Part shown: in pieces, positions 25,494 to 33,802 of the stretch
How positions within the stretch are numbered: the first letter of the stretch is position 1
How the letters are laid out: each line of letters opens with the position of its first letter
Source: Chloroflexota bacterium
Lineage (GTDB): Bacteria; Chloroflexota; Dehalococcoidia; SM23-28-2; RBG-16-64-32
DNA: 64,000 nt
Reading direction: 5' to 3'
Assembly (NCBI GenBank): GCA_029262695.1
Contig: JAJCYV010000010.1
Location: 1-64,000, forward strand
The notes under the pieces: model-generated
The model's input: the letters and a program-made list of their open reading frames with translations, nothing else
Told to the model about the DNA's origin: nothing
Database searches by the model: none
Made by a program: the position numbers and the translations under genes

Positions 25494-26423
25494 CTACGCC
25501 AGGCACTGCGGCATTTCGCCGCCGTTGTAGGCGATCATGTCGGGCATTACGGCGGGCATTGGGAGGGGGGTGCCGGGCGGGTCGCCGTTGAGTTCGCTGT
25601 AGGCGCGGTGGAGGTTGGCGACGAAGCGCTCGCTGTCGTGGAGGGCCGCGTGCGGGCCGAGGTCGGTCTCGCGGGCGAGGTCGAGCGGCGGGAGGCCGGC
25701 GTCGTGGCCGCGGCGGGCGGTCTCCTCGACGAAGTGCAGGTAGGACTCGACGGCGTCGAGGGCCTCGACGCCGCAGACGGGGCCGTGGCCGGGGACGATG
25801 CGCTCCGGGGCGAGGGCGCGGACGGTGTCGAGGGCGCGCAGGGAGCCGGCGAGTGAGCCGAAGACGCAGAAGGGGGTGCCGCCGTTGAAGACGACGTCGC
25901 CGGCGATGACGGTGCGGCGCTGCGGCAGCCAGACGATGATGTCGTTCGTCGTGTGCGCGGGGCCGACGTAGATGAGCTGCAGCTCGAGGTCGCCGGCGTA
26001 GAGCGTGAGGCGCTCGTCGAAGGTGACGGACGGCGGCGTGACGACGATCTCGCCCCAGTCGACGTCCGGCCAGAGCGCGGTGGTGCCGAGGCCGGTGGCG
26101 ATGACCTCCTCGCGGCACTTCTCGTGGCCGACGATGGTGACGCCGGGGCCGAAGACGAAGTTGCCGTGAGTGTGGTCGCCGTGGTGGTGGGTGTTGACGA
26201 GGGTGCGCACGGGGCGGTCGCCAGAAGTCTTTCGCACGGCGTCGGCGAGGGCGCGGGAGCGGCGCTCCGTGAAGCAGGTGTCGACGAGGGTTACGGAGTC
26301 GCCGGCGGTGATGAAGGCGGCGTTGTTGAGGCCCCACTGGCCGTGGAGTTGGAGGTAGGCGAAGACGCCGTCGGTTACCTCTTCGAGGGCCGGCTCGGGG
26401 ACGTTCGTGGCGGTGTTCGGCAT
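25494..26423 (-). CDS. MBL-fold metallo-hydrolase
   Basis: A 309-residue metallo-beta-lactamase-fold hydrolase. The metal motif THHHGDHTHGN lies at about 77-87; further ligands are in GPAHTTNDIIVW (about 154), IAGDVVF (about 174) and VPGHGPVCG (about 209). The N-terminus starts MPNTATNVPEPALEEVTDG. Members of this group include quinone-related and lactonase-like enzymes; the substrate is unknown. Two partial copies of the gene start lie upstream at 26557-26611 and 26688-26742, each cut off next to a short dispersed repeat. Confidence 0.92.
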   Translation of the reverse strand: MPNTATNVPEPALEEVTDGVFAYLQLHGQWGLNNAAFITAGDSVTLVDTCFTERRSRALADAVRKTSGDRPVRTLVNTHHHGDHTHGNFVFGPGVTIVGHEKCREEVIATGLGTTALWPDVDWGEIVVTPPSVTFDERLTLYAGDLELQLIYVGPAHTTNDIIVWLPQRRTVIAGDVVFNGGTPFCVFGSLAGSLRALDTVRALAPERIVPGHGPVCGVEALDAVESYLHFVEETARRGHDAGLPPLDLARETDLGPHAALHDSERFVANLHRAYSELNGDPPGTPLPMPAVMPDMIAYNGGEMPQCLA

Positions 26424-26556
26424 CGAGACGTGGCTCCTTACTGGCGGCCCTTCGACGCGGAGCCGTCGCTGACGCGCCGGCTCCAGCTCAGGACGAACGG
26501 ATTGGGAGAGCGGGCGCTAGCACGCCGGCGCCGGCTCAGGACGAACGGAACCGGAC

Positions 26557-26611
26557 CGTCGGTGACTTCTTCGAGGGCAGGTTCGGGGACGGTGGGATGA
26601 GGTTCTGTCAT
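26557..26611 (-). pseudogene. Remnant of an MBL gene start, copy 1
   Basis: Read on the minus strand it encodes MTEPHPTVPEPALEEVTDG, nearly the first 19 residues of the MBL protein at 25494-26423. Similarity stops just before a CTCAGGACGAACGG element. The upstream bases (ATCGGAGCGTGG on the plus strand) are also shared with the intact gene start in part. Confidence 0.55.
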
Positions 26612-26624
26612 CGGAGCGTGGTCC

Positions 26625-26651
26625 GGGCCGTTCGCGAACGGCCCCTACGCG
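26625..26651 (+). repeat. CCCCTACG-tailed palindrome, first of two local copies
   Basis: GGGCCGTTCGCGAACGGCCC is an almost perfect palindrome followed by the tail CTACGCG. The identical unit recurs at 26756-26782, inside a roughly 131-bp direct duplication that also contains the MBL gene-start remnants. Confidence 0.75.
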
Positions 26652-26687
26652 TGGGTAGAGGCCGGCTCAGGACGAACGGGACCGGGC

Positions 26688-26742
26688 CGCCGGTGACCTC
26701 TTCGTGGGCGGGTTCGGGGACGGTGGGATGTTTGTCTGTCAT
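26688..26742 (-). pseudogene. Remnant of an MBL gene start, copy 2
   Basis: Read on the minus strand it encodes MTDKHPTVPEPAHEEVTGG, a second decayed copy of the MBL N-terminus. Like copy 1 it ends at a CTCAGGACGAACGG element (26666-26680). Confidence 0.55.
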
Positions 26743-26755
26743 CGGAGCGTGGTCC

Positions 26756-26782
26756 GGGCCGTTCGCGAACGGCCCCTACGCG
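26756..26782 (+). repeat. CCCCTACG-tailed palindrome, second local copy
   Basis: Same sequence as the unit at 26625-26651. It runs directly into the 15-bp tandem array. Confidence 0.75.
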
Positions 26783-26785
26783 TGG

Positions 26786-26911
26786 GGCGCAGCAAGCGGG
26801 GGCGCAGCAAGCGGGGGCGCAGCAAGCGGGGGCGCAGCAAGCGAGGGCGCAGCAAGCGGGGGCGCAGCAAGCGAGGGCGCAGCAAGCGAGGGCGCAGCAA
26901 GCGGCGCCCCT
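26786..26911 (+). repeat. 15-bp tandem array (8 units) ending in a palindrome tail
   Basis: Eight units of GGCGCAGCAAGCGGG (or GAG at the end) begin at 26786, 26801, 26816, 26831, 26846, 26861, 26876 and 26891. The last unit ends GCGGC and is followed by GCCCCTAC, which turns it into a complete element of the type GGGCGC-AGCAAGCG-GCGCCC-CTACG seen singly at 30381. The stop codon of the crotonase gene on the minus strand lies in the tail. Confidence 0.9.
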
Positions 26912-27737
26912 ACTGGCCGACGAAGGCCGGCTTGCGCTTCTCGACGAAGGCTTTGGCGGCTTCCTGGTGGTCCTGCGAGGTGGCGGAGAGGATCATGTTC
27001 AGCGCCTCCTGGTCGAGGAGGGTGGCGAGGTCGACGCTGGCGGAGCGGTTGAGGTTCTCTTTCATGCGCCCGTAGGCGAGGGTCGGCCCGCTGGCGAGCT
27101 GCTGGGCGAGGGCCATCGTCTCGGACTCGAGGTCTTCCGGCGGGACGATCTGGCTGGCGAGGCCCATGCGGTAGGCGCGGTGGGCGTCGAGGATCTCGCC
27201 GGTGAAGTAGAGGCGGCGGGCCTGCTCGTTGCCGACGAGGCGCGGGAGGAACCAGGAGCCGCCGAAGTCGCCGCTGAAGCCGACGTTGCGGAAGACGGTG
27301 CCCATCTTGGCGTTTTCGGAGGCGATGCGGATGTCGCAGGCGAGGGCGAGGCTGAGGCCGGCGCCGACGGCGTGGCCGTTGACGGCGGCGATGGTGGGCT
27401 TGGGCATCGTGTGCAGGGCGAGGCTGGTCGCGCGCTGGGCGAGGCGCAGCATCTGGACGCGGCTGGCGACGATGCCGGCCATGGACTTCGGCTTGCCGTC
27501 CTCACCCGCGATGCCGATGCCGCCGGAGGCCATCGCCTTGACGTCGCCGCCGGCGCAGAAGGCGCGCCCGGCGCCGGTGAGGACGACGCAGCGCACGTCC
27601 TCGTTGAGCGCACAGTCGGCGAGGTGATCGGCGAGGAGCGGCATGAGTTCGCCGCCCATGGCGTTGAGGCTATCGGGCCGGTTGAGGGTGATCCAGGCGA
27701 CGCCGCCTTCTTTGATTTCGAAAAGTACGTCTGACAT
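26910..27737 (-). CDS. Enoyl-CoA hydratase/isomerase (crotonase) family protein, 1
   Basis: A 275-residue crotonase. The oxyanion-hole segments LNAMGGELMP and GAGRAFCAGGDVKAM (about 55-70) and the second loop AVNGHAVGAGLSLALACD (about 119-136) are typical. FRNVGFSGDFGGSWFLPRLVG lies at the position of the catalytic glutamates; the Glu of the first site is not obvious, so hydratase versus isomerase activity is open. The protein acts on acyl-CoA thioesters. Its stop codon lies inside the tail of the 15-bp repeat array, so the array abuts the coding sequence. Confidence 0.9.
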   Translation of the reverse strand: MSDVLFEIKEGGVAWITLNRPDSLNAMGGELMPLLADHLADCALNEDVRCVVLTGAGRAFCAGGDVKAMASGGIGIAGEDGKPKSMAGIVASRVQMLRLAQRATSLALHTMPKPTIAAVNGHAVGAGLSLALACDIRIASENAKMGTVFRNVGFSGDFGGSWFLPRLVGNEQARRLYFTGEILDAHRAYRMGLASQIVPPEDLESETMALAQQLASGPTLAYGRMKENLNRSASVDLATLLDQEALNMILSATSQDHQEAAKAFVEKRKPAFVGQ

Positions 27738-27832
27738 TGGGGGCCTCCTTTGGACGGCAGCTCCCGCGCCGCCGCCTTTCTTCGAGGAAGTATACCGGAA
27801 ATGGAAAGTTGGGCGGGTGCTACGCTGATCTG

Positions 27833-28249
27833 GTGACGGAGCGGAGGCTGGACCACGCGGCGGAGTTCTCGAAGGCCGTGGGCGAGTTCAACTCGTGGCG
27901 CTTCTACGACTGCCACGAGACGCTGGAGGACGTCTGGCGCGAGTGCGGCGGCAAGGCGCTGTCCGGCGACGACCGGGACGAGCTTGCGGACTTCTACCAG
28001 GGTGTGATCAAGGCGGCGGCCGGTCTGCACCATGTGCTGCGCGGCAACCACGGTGGCGCGATGAAGGTGCTGGGCGACGTGCCGCGGCTGCTGGAGGCGT
28101 ACCGGCCGCGGACGCTGGGGCTGGACGTCGACCGGCTGCTGGCGGACGTGGAGCGCGTGATCGCCGAGGTGCGGGCGCTGGGGCCGGAGGGCATCGGGGA
28201 GTTCGACCGGGAGCAGGTGTTTCCGCTGGTGGTGGAGAGCGGCGACTAG
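27833..28249 (+). CDS. DUF309-family protein
   Basis: A 138-residue helical protein. The segment RFYDCHETLEDVWREC (about 22-37) and DFYQGVIKAAAGLHHVLRGNHGGAMK (about 51-75, given here in part) match the DUF309 signature of His/Glu-containing helices. The start is GTG at 27833; TACGCT at 27821-27826 ends 6 nt before it, so the transcript may be leaderless. The function is unknown. An ATG-free upstream extension is not supported. Confidence 0.82.
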   Translation: MTERRLDHAAEFSKAVGEFNSWRFYDCHETLEDVWRECGGKALSGDDRDELADFYQGVIKAAAGLHHVLRGNHGGAMKVLGDVPRLLEAYRPRTLGLDVDRLLADVERVIAEVRALGPEGIGEFDREQVFPLVVESGD

Positions 28250-28278
28250 GGTCAGCAAGGCCCGACCCCCACCCAGCC

Positions 28279-28603
28279 GGGCGCATCGCGATGCGCCCCT
28301 ACGGCGGATGCCCGATGCGCACCCGCACATGGTGAGGTTCTCGAACCGCGGCCGGCAGGTTCGGTGCTCCGCTCATCCTTCGAGAGTCCTACGGATCCGT
28401 CCGGACCTCAGGACGAGCGGGACGGGGCGACTCCCCACCCTCCGGCGAGCCTGCCCGACGGGTCCGTGGGAAAGGCATGCAGCGACGAGGGGAATGGTGC
28501 GGCGCTGGGCGCAGCACGCTGCGCCCCCTAACGCCGGTCCGGACACCGACGTCGGCGTCAGTCAGACCGCATCGCGCCTGCGGTGGGCGCTGCGCCCCTA
28601 CGG
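28279..28603 (+). repeat. Repeat-filled intergenic region
   Basis: The 356 bp between the DUF309 gene and the next crotonase contain no gene. Three CCCCTACG-type palindromes are present: 28279-28305 (GGGCGC-ATCGCGAT-GCGCCC-CTACG), 28507-28533 (tail CTAACG) and 28585-28603. A degenerate TCAGGACGAACGG-type element lies at about 28377-28425. Confidence 0.8.
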
Positions 28604-28605
28604 GG

Positions 28606-29451
28606 CTACGGGGTTTCGCCGTAGTCGGACCAGGGGGCGTCGCGGCGGCGGACGGCTTCGCGGAAGCCTTCCTTCATCGCCATGTCGCGCCAGTCGATGC
28701 CGTCGGGCGTGTGGCGGGCGACGCCGTCCATCATCGTGCCGATCATCTGGGTCGTGCGCAGGCCCATGTTCTCGTACGCCTGGTTGACGAGCAGCTTACT
28801 CATGGCGAGCTGGCTGGAGGGGACCGTGGCGAGGCGCGCGGCCAGCTCGTCGACGGCGGCGGGCAGGTCGGCTTCGGGGAGCGCGGCGGACGCCAGGCCG
28901 GCGCGGGCGGCCTCTACACCGGTGAGCGATTGTCCGGTGAGCATGAGGCGCTTGGCGGTTTCGAGGCCGAGGCGGTAGACCCACATGACGGTCGTCGGTT
29001 GGCCCCAGACGCGGGCGGGCGGATAGCCGATGCGGACGTCCTCCGCTGTGTAGATGAGGTCGCAGCAGAGGGCCATATCGGTGCCGCCGCCGACGCACCA
29101 GCCGTGGAGCTGGGCGATCGTCGGCTTCGGACTCTCCCAGAGCGACATGAACGCTCGCACGTTGCGGGACATGCCGAGGTAGTCGCGCACGGGGTCCCAG
29201 CCGCCGGACATCGACCGCTGGGTCGCGTCCTCGGCCTTCGTGCCCCAGTCGAGGTCGTAGCCGGCGCAGAAGGCGCGGCCGGCGCCGGAAAGGACGATGA
29301 CGCGCACAGAGTCGTCCTCGTTGGCAGCGAGAACGGCCTCGCGCAGCTCGCGGGTGAGGTCGAGCGTAATGGCGTTGAGGCGCTGCGGGCGGTTGAGAGT
29401 GATGCGGGCGACACCGCCGTCTGCGGAGTAAAGGATGGTCTTGTAGGTCAT
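28606..29451 (-). CDS. Enoyl-CoA hydratase/isomerase (crotonase) family protein, 2
   Basis: A 281-residue crotonase-fold protein starting MTYKTILYSADGGVARITLN. The oxyanion-hole motif SGAGRAFCAGYDLDWG lies at about 58-73 and QLHGWCVGGGTDMALCCDL at about 113-131. YPPARVWGQPTT occupies the catalytic loop. It is only distantly similar to the crotonase at 26910. The ATG at 29451 gives the family N-terminus; an open extension upstream is not coding-like. Acyl-CoA substrate unknown. A lone tandem repeat-rich spacer separates it from the DUF309 gene. Confidence 0.9.
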   Translation of the reverse strand: MTYKTILYSADGGVARITLNRPQRLNAITLDLTRELREAVLAANEDDSVRVIVLSGAGRAFCAGYDLDWGTKAEDATQRSMSGGWDPVRDYLGMSRNVRAFMSLWESPKPTIAQLHGWCVGGGTDMALCCDLIYTAEDVRIGYPPARVWGQPTTVMWVYRLGLETAKRLMLTGQSLTGVEAARAGLASAALPEADLPAAVDELAARLATVPSSQLAMSKLLVNQAYENMGLRTTQMIGTMMDGVARHTPDGIDWRDMAMKEGFREAVRRRDAPWSDYGETP

Positions 29452-29665
29452 GGTTGGCCCTCCGGAATGTCCTGGCGCCAGTATAGCGTCAGGATGGCGG
29501 CGTATCGGCGGGCGGCTCCGGCTTGATGGAGGCTTGCAGGGTCGAGATGAGCGTCGCGTAACGTGGGACGCCCGCGGCAGAGGCATGTGGGAACTGGTAT
29601 CTGATTCGAGCCTAGCATTTCGACGTTTGACGTTACAGGCGTGAGGAGGGCCGTATACTGCCGCC

Positions 29666-30349
29666 ATGCGACTGGAGCGGTTACACGAGTGGGACGTGAC
29701 GCCGACGGAGGCGATCGCGTCCCAGAAGGAGCTGGCGCCGCGGGTCGTCCGCGAGGGCGATCCCGGTGACGTGCGGCTCGTCGCTGCGGCCGATCTGGCG
29801 TTCGTCGACAGGCGCTGGCCGCGGCAGCCGACGCGCGGACGAGCGGCCGTCGTGCTCATGCGCTACCCGGAGCTGGAGGTGGTCGAGGAGCAGGTGGTGG
29901 AGGGCGACGTTAGCTTTCCATATGTGCCGGGGCTGCTCTCGTTTCGCGAGGCGCCGCTGCTGGCGCAGGCGTTCGACCGCCTGGAGGGCAGGCCGGACCT
30001 GCTGCTGATCGACGGGCAGGGGTACGCCCACCCGCGGCGCTTCGGCATCGCCTCGCACATCGGGCTGATGGCGGGCCTGCCGACGATCGGCTGCGCGAAG
30101 AGCCGGCTGTGTGGCGAGGACTCGGAGCCGGGCCCCGGACGGGGGTCGAAAGCGGAGCTGCGACAGGGGGGCGAAGTGATCGGGACGGTGCTGCGGACGC
30201 GGGACGGCGTGAAGCCGCTCTACGTATCGGTGGGACACATGATCGGCCTTGAGGCGGCGGCCGAGTGGGTGCTGCGGCTGGCACCGAGGTTCCGGCTGCC
30301 CGAGCCGATCCGGGCGGCGGACGCGCTTTCGAAGGGACGGCGCGAGTGA
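29666..30349 (+). CDS. nfi: Endonuclease V
   Basis: A 227-residue nuclease that cuts DNA or RNA one nucleotide 3' of deaminated bases such as inosine. The three acidic metal ligands are visible: Asp in AAADLAF (about 43), Glu in PGLLSFREAPL (about 96) and Asp in LLIDGQGYAHPRRFGIASHIG (about 117; the segment is quoted to show the family signature in part). The wedge motif PYVPG is present. TATACT at 29654-29659 ends 6 nt before the ATG, so a leaderless mRNA is likely. Length and order match bacterial EndoV. Confidence 0.93.
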   Translation: MRLERLHEWDVTPTEAIASQKELAPRVVREGDPGDVRLVAAADLAFVDRRWPRQPTRGRAAVVLMRYPELEVVEEQVVEGDVSFPYVPGLLSFREAPLLAQAFDRLEGRPDLLLIDGQGYAHPRRFGIASHIGLMAGLPTIGCAKSRLCGEDSEPGPGRGSKAELRQGGEVIGTVLRTRDGVKPLYVSVGHMIGLEAAAEWVLRLAPRFRLPEPIRAADALSKGRRE

Positions 30350-30380
30350 GTGCGGGATGTGGTTGGGCGACGTAGGGTAG

Positions 30381-30407
30381 GACGCAGCAAGCGGCGCCCC
30401 TACGCGG
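30381..30407 (+). repeat. CCCCTACG-tailed palindrome
   Basis: GACGC-AGCAAGCG-GCGCC-CCTACGCGGG. It is a single copy of the unit whose left part is amplified at 26786-26911. Confidence 0.75.
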
Positions 30408-30479
30408 GTTCAGCGGTGCGGCGACGCGTTCGCCCGTACGCGGCGGCGCTCGTATAATCGAAGTGGCGGAGACTATCTG

Positions 30480-31578
30480 ATGCAAGAGACACGAGAGACC
30501 CTGAGCGAGCTGAAGCAACGCATCGAACACGTCCTCCGCCGTCTTTGACGTCCCTGCCCGCGAAGCAGAGATAGCGAAACTGGAGAAGCAGTCCGCGGAG
30601 CCGGGCTTCTGGGACGACCAGAAGGCCGCGCAGGCAGCGATGCGCCGGCTGGCCGACGCCCGCGAAGAGGTGGAGACCTGGCGCGGCGTCGAGGCCAAGA
30701 TTACGGACCTGGCGGGCCTTCTTGAGCTGGCCGAGGCGGAGGCCGACGCGGAGGTGGCAGAGGAGGTGGCAACCGAGACGGCGGCGCTGGCGCTGCGCTT
30801 CGCGGACATGCAGCTGGACCTGGCGCTGGGCGGTGAGTACGACCGCCGCAGCGCGATCCTGGCGATTCACGCCGGCGCCGGCGGTACGGACTCGCAGGAC
30901 TGGGCGGAGATGCTGCTGCGGATGTACCTGCGCTGGACGGAGGACCGCAAGTACGAGACGAAGGTGCTCGACATGATGCCGGGCGAAGAAGCCGGGATCA
31001 AGAGCGCGACGGTGGAGGTCCGCGGCCGCAACGCCTTCGGTTACCTGAAGGGAGAGCGCGGCGTTCACCGGCTGGTGCGCATCTCGCCGTTCGACTCCTC
31101 GAAGTCGCGCCACACGTCGTTCGCGCTGGCCGAGGTGATGCCGGAGGTGGAGAGCGCGGCGGAAGTGAACATCGACGCGGACGACCTGCGGATCGACGTC
31201 TTCCGGGCGGGCGGGCACGGCGGCCAGAACGTGCAGAAGAACTCGACCGCGGTGCGCATAACGCACATCCCTACCGGGCTTGTGGTTTCGTGCCAGAACG
31301 AGCGCTCCCAGGGGCGGAACAAGGAGTCGGCGCTGAAGGTGCTGGAGGCGCGCCTGCTGGAACGAGAGCTGGCGCGGCAGGCCGCAGAGCGCGCCGATCT
31401 GAAGGGCAAGCACGTGTCGGCGGAGTGGGGCAATCAGATCCGCTCCTACGTGCTCCACCCGTACAAGATGGTGAAGGACCACCGCACTGGATATGAGACA
31501 AGCAACGCCGAAGCCGTGCTCGATGGCGAGCTGGACGAGCTGCTGCGCGACTACCAGAAGGCGACGATTGGCGATTAG
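30480..31578 (+). CDS. prfB: Peptide chain release factor 2, programmed +1 frameshift
   Basis: RF2 recognises UGA and UAA stop codons. Translation starts at ATG 30480 and meets an in-frame TGA at 30546 after 22 codons, in the context CGT CTT TGA C. A +1 shift at CTT continues at GAC 30547 and gives a 365-residue product, the usual RF2 length. The stop-recognition motif ISPFDSS and the peptidyl-hydrolysis GGQ in GGHGGQNVQK are present. The shift site is the classic CTTTGAC, but the AGGGGG-like internal ribosome site found just upstream in E. coli is not seen; the preceding bases are CCTCCGCC. A TATAAT box lies at 30453-30458. Confidence 0.95.
30543..30549 (+). promoter_or_regulatory. RF2 autoregulatory frameshift site (CTTTGAC)
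   Basis: CTT-TGA-C is the slippery codon and in-frame stop that allow RF2 to control its own synthesis: low RF2 slows termination and favours the +1 shift. The frame before and after is open and RF2-like on both sides. Confidence 0.92.
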
Positions 31579-32839
31579 CGTGCGCCTCTGGGCGGCGTTC
31601 GCGGCGATCGCCGCTTTCCTCGCCCTGGCGCCGGCGGTGGGAGCGCAGAGCGCGCCGGAGATCGTCGACGGTGGCGTGACGAACAGCTTCCCCGACGGAA
31701 TGGAGTTCGCCGTCAGCGTTTCGAGCGACTCGCCGATCGAGGAGTTGCGCCTGCGCTACACCGTGCTGCCGGACGGCACGGCGGCGATCGGCCAGCCGGA
31801 GTTCGAGCCGGGCACGACGGTGGAGACGACGTTCACGCTGGCGGGCAACAATCCGCCGCAGATCTACCTGCCGCCGGGCACGGTGATCGACTACTACTGG
31901 GAGGCGACGGACGAGGACGGCGATGAGTCGCGCAGCGAGACGCAAACGTTCTTCTACGACGACGCGCGCTTCGACTGGGAGAGTGTGAGCGGGGACGGCG
32001 TGAGGATCTACTACTACACCGGCTCGGCCGACGACGCGCAGGAGATGCACGACGTCGCGCTGGAGTCAATTTCGGAGATGTCGGCGCTGTTGGAGACGAC
32101 CGTGCCGTTCGAGGTGGAGGTCTGGATCTACGACTCTACGGACGACATGCGTCCGGCGCTGCAGTCCCGCAGCGAGACCTACGAAAGCCAGATCATCACG
32201 GCCGGCGTGCGCGTCGCCAGCAACACCGTGCTCGTGCTGGGCAACGCCTCGTTCGACACGCTGCGACACGAGCTGACGCACGTGGTCACGAAGCAGGCCG
32301 GCGAGAGCGCGTTCGGATCGTTGCCGGCGTGGCTGGACGAGGGCACGGCGGTCTACGGCCAGTCGAGCCCCGGTGGCTTCGGGAGCGCGATTGAGAGCGC
32401 GATCAGCCGCGGCAACGTGCTCTCGGTGCGCGAGGTGTCCTCGTACCCCGGCGACCCGGACAAGGTGAACCTCTTCTACGGCGAAGGCTGGAGCCTCGTG
32501 TCATACCTGATCGATGAGTACGGCGAGGGTCAGTTCGCGGAGCTGTTCGCGGAGGTGAAGTCGGGAAAGCGGATTGAGAGCGCGCTGCAGGCGGTGTACG
32601 GCTTCGGGCAGGACGGCCTGGAGGACGAATGGCGCGCCGTCAACGACCTGCCGGCGCGTGCGACGCCCGCGGCCACTGATCCGGACCAGCCGGAGACGCC
32701 CGCACCCCCCGATCCGGATCAGCCGGACGATGATGACGGCGGCTCTTCGCTGGCGCTGGCGATCGGACTGGCGGTGGGAGTGATCGCCGTGGCGGTGGTG
32801 GTGGGCCTCGGCGGGGTGCTGGTGGCACGCCGGCTGTAG
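31568..32839 (+). CDS. Secreted or membrane-anchored metallopeptidase (peptidase MA-like)
   Basis: A 423-residue extracytoplasmic protein. A signal peptide spans about 1-28 (ending AVGAQS). A beta-rich region precedes a gluzincin-like active site: His234, Glu235 and His238 in RHELTHVV, and Glu258 in AWLDEG as third zinc ligand. A Pro/Asp-rich stretch and a C-terminal hydrophobic helix (about 393-418) ending VARRL suggest anchoring. The TTG at 31568 is 8 nt behind AGAAGG and overlaps the prfB stop by 11 bp; GTG at 31580 is an alternative. The substrate is unknown. Confidence 0.85.
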   Translation: MAISVRLWAAFAAIAAFLALAPAVGAQSAPEIVDGGVTNSFPDGMEFAVSVSSDSPIEELRLRYTVLPDGTAAIGQPEFEPGTTVETTFTLAGNNPPQIYLPPGTVIDYYWEATDEDGDESRSETQTFFYDDARFDWESVSGDGVRIYYYTGSADDAQEMHDVALESISEMSALLETTVPFEVEVWIYDSTDDMRPALQSRSETYESQIITAGVRVASNTVLVLGNASFDTLRHELTHVVTKQAGESAFGSLPAWLDEGTAVYGQSSPGGFGSAIESAISRGNVLSVREVSSYPGDPDKVNLFYGEGWSLVSYLIDEYGEGQFAELFAEVKSGKRIESALQAVYGFGQDGLEDEWRAVNDLPARATPAATDPDQPETPAPPDPDQPDDDDGGSSLALAIGLAVGVIAVAVVVGLGGVLVARRL

Positions 32840-32843
32840 GCTG

Positions 32844-32873
32844 GCAACGGATTCGGGAACGGATAAACGGATT
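32844..32873. repeat. Dispersed repeat, GTCAACGGAT family, copy 2
   Basis: GGCAACGGATTCGGGAACGG followed by ATAAACGGATT. It lies directly behind the metallopeptidase stop codon and matches 911-940 and 61913-61943. Confidence 0.65.
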
Positions 32874-32906
32874 CTTTGTGCAAGTGCCGCGTGCTGGCGC
32901 GTGCGG

Positions 32907-33761
32907 CTACGCGAGGAAGTCGCGGATCAGGCCGGCGATCGCATCCGGGCGCTCCATCGGCGCGAGGTGACCGGCGTCGGGGACGGTCTCGAGGCGGCCG
33001 TTGGGGATGCGCGCGGCGACGGACTCGGCGATCAGGCCGAGGAAGTCCTCGGTGTGCTGGCCGCGGATCACGAGTACCGGCGCCTTGATGCGGGGCAGGG
33101 ATTCCCAGATATCGAGGGAGGCGCTGTTGGCGAAGATTTCGCCTTCGATCTCGCCGGGGCACTTGAGCTGCAGGCGGCCATCCTCGCGCTGGAACGTGCC
33201 GTGCTCAACGTAGAGGCGGAGCGCCTCGTCCGGCCAAAGTTCGAATAGCGAGCGCGCGCGATAGTGCGTGAAGGCGTCGGCGGGGGAGTCGAAGACGGCG
33301 CGACGGCGGCGCGCGCCCTCGGACATCTCGTCGCGGCGGCTTTCGTCGGGATGGTAGCCGCCGGGCATCACGATCGGCTCGATCGCGATGATGCGCGTGA
33401 AGTACTTGGGCCGCTCGGCAGCGAGGTAGAGTCCCGAGGCAGCGCCGGCCGAGTGTCCGACGAACGGCACGTCGCTCAGCGCGAGGCCGTCGAGCCACCC
33501 GCGCAGGTCCTCGACGAAGCGCGACCAGTGGTAGTTGCCGCCTTCGGGAGGAGGCTTGTCCGTGTCGCCGTGGCCGCGAGTGTCGGGGGCGTAAGCGGTG
33601 TGGTCGCCGGCCAGGCGCTCGGCCACGGGCTGCCACTGGCGCGCGAGGAAGCCTGTGGCGTGGTTGAGGACGACGGCCGGTGCGTCTTCGCGGCCGGACC
33701 ACTTCAAGTAGTGAGCGCGGATGCCGGTGGGGAGTTCGGCGTGGTGGTCAGTGGGCGACAT
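32907..33761 (-). CDS. Alpha/beta hydrolase
   Basis: A 284-residue alpha/beta-hydrolase. The oxyanion loop NHATGF (about 33), DTRGHGDTDKP (about 60), the nucleophile elbow GHSAGAASG (about 101, Ser nucleophile) and the catalytic His in DAGHLAPMERP (about 264) are present; the acid is probably in VIRGQHTEDF (about 232). It lies downstream of the F420 oxidoreductase gene in the same direction (41 bp) and may form a small operon with it and recJ. The substrate is not known. Confidence 0.92.
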   Translation of the reverse strand: MSPTDHHAELPTGIRAHYLKWSGREDAPAVVLNHATGFLARQWQPVAERLAGDHTAYAPDTRGHGDTDKPPPEGGNYHWSRFVEDLRGWLDGLALSDVPFVGHSAGAASGLYLAAERPKYFTRIIAIEPIVMPGGYHPDESRRDEMSEGARRRRAVFDSPADAFTHYRARSLFELWPDEALRLYVEHGTFQREDGRLQLKCPGEIEGEIFANSASLDIWESLPRIKAPVLVIRGQHTEDFLGLIAESVAARIPNGRLETVPDAGHLAPMERPDAIAGLIRDFLA

Positions 33762-33802
33762 GGAGGTGAGTGTATCGCCCGCGCGCCGGTGTGGAAACGC
33801 CG

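Noticed and set aside
26786-26911. CRISPR array
   Set aside because: Units are 15 bp, contiguous and without spacers, and no cas genes are present.
26597-27075. Plus-strand frames across the 15-bp array encoding Ala/Ser/Gly repeats
   Set aside because: They are translations of the repeat array and of the crotonase antisense strand; no start with a ribosome site or conserved domain.
29452-29859. Upstream extension of the second crotonase
   Set aside because: The frame crosses the endonuclease V promoter and gene start and lacks conserved residues.
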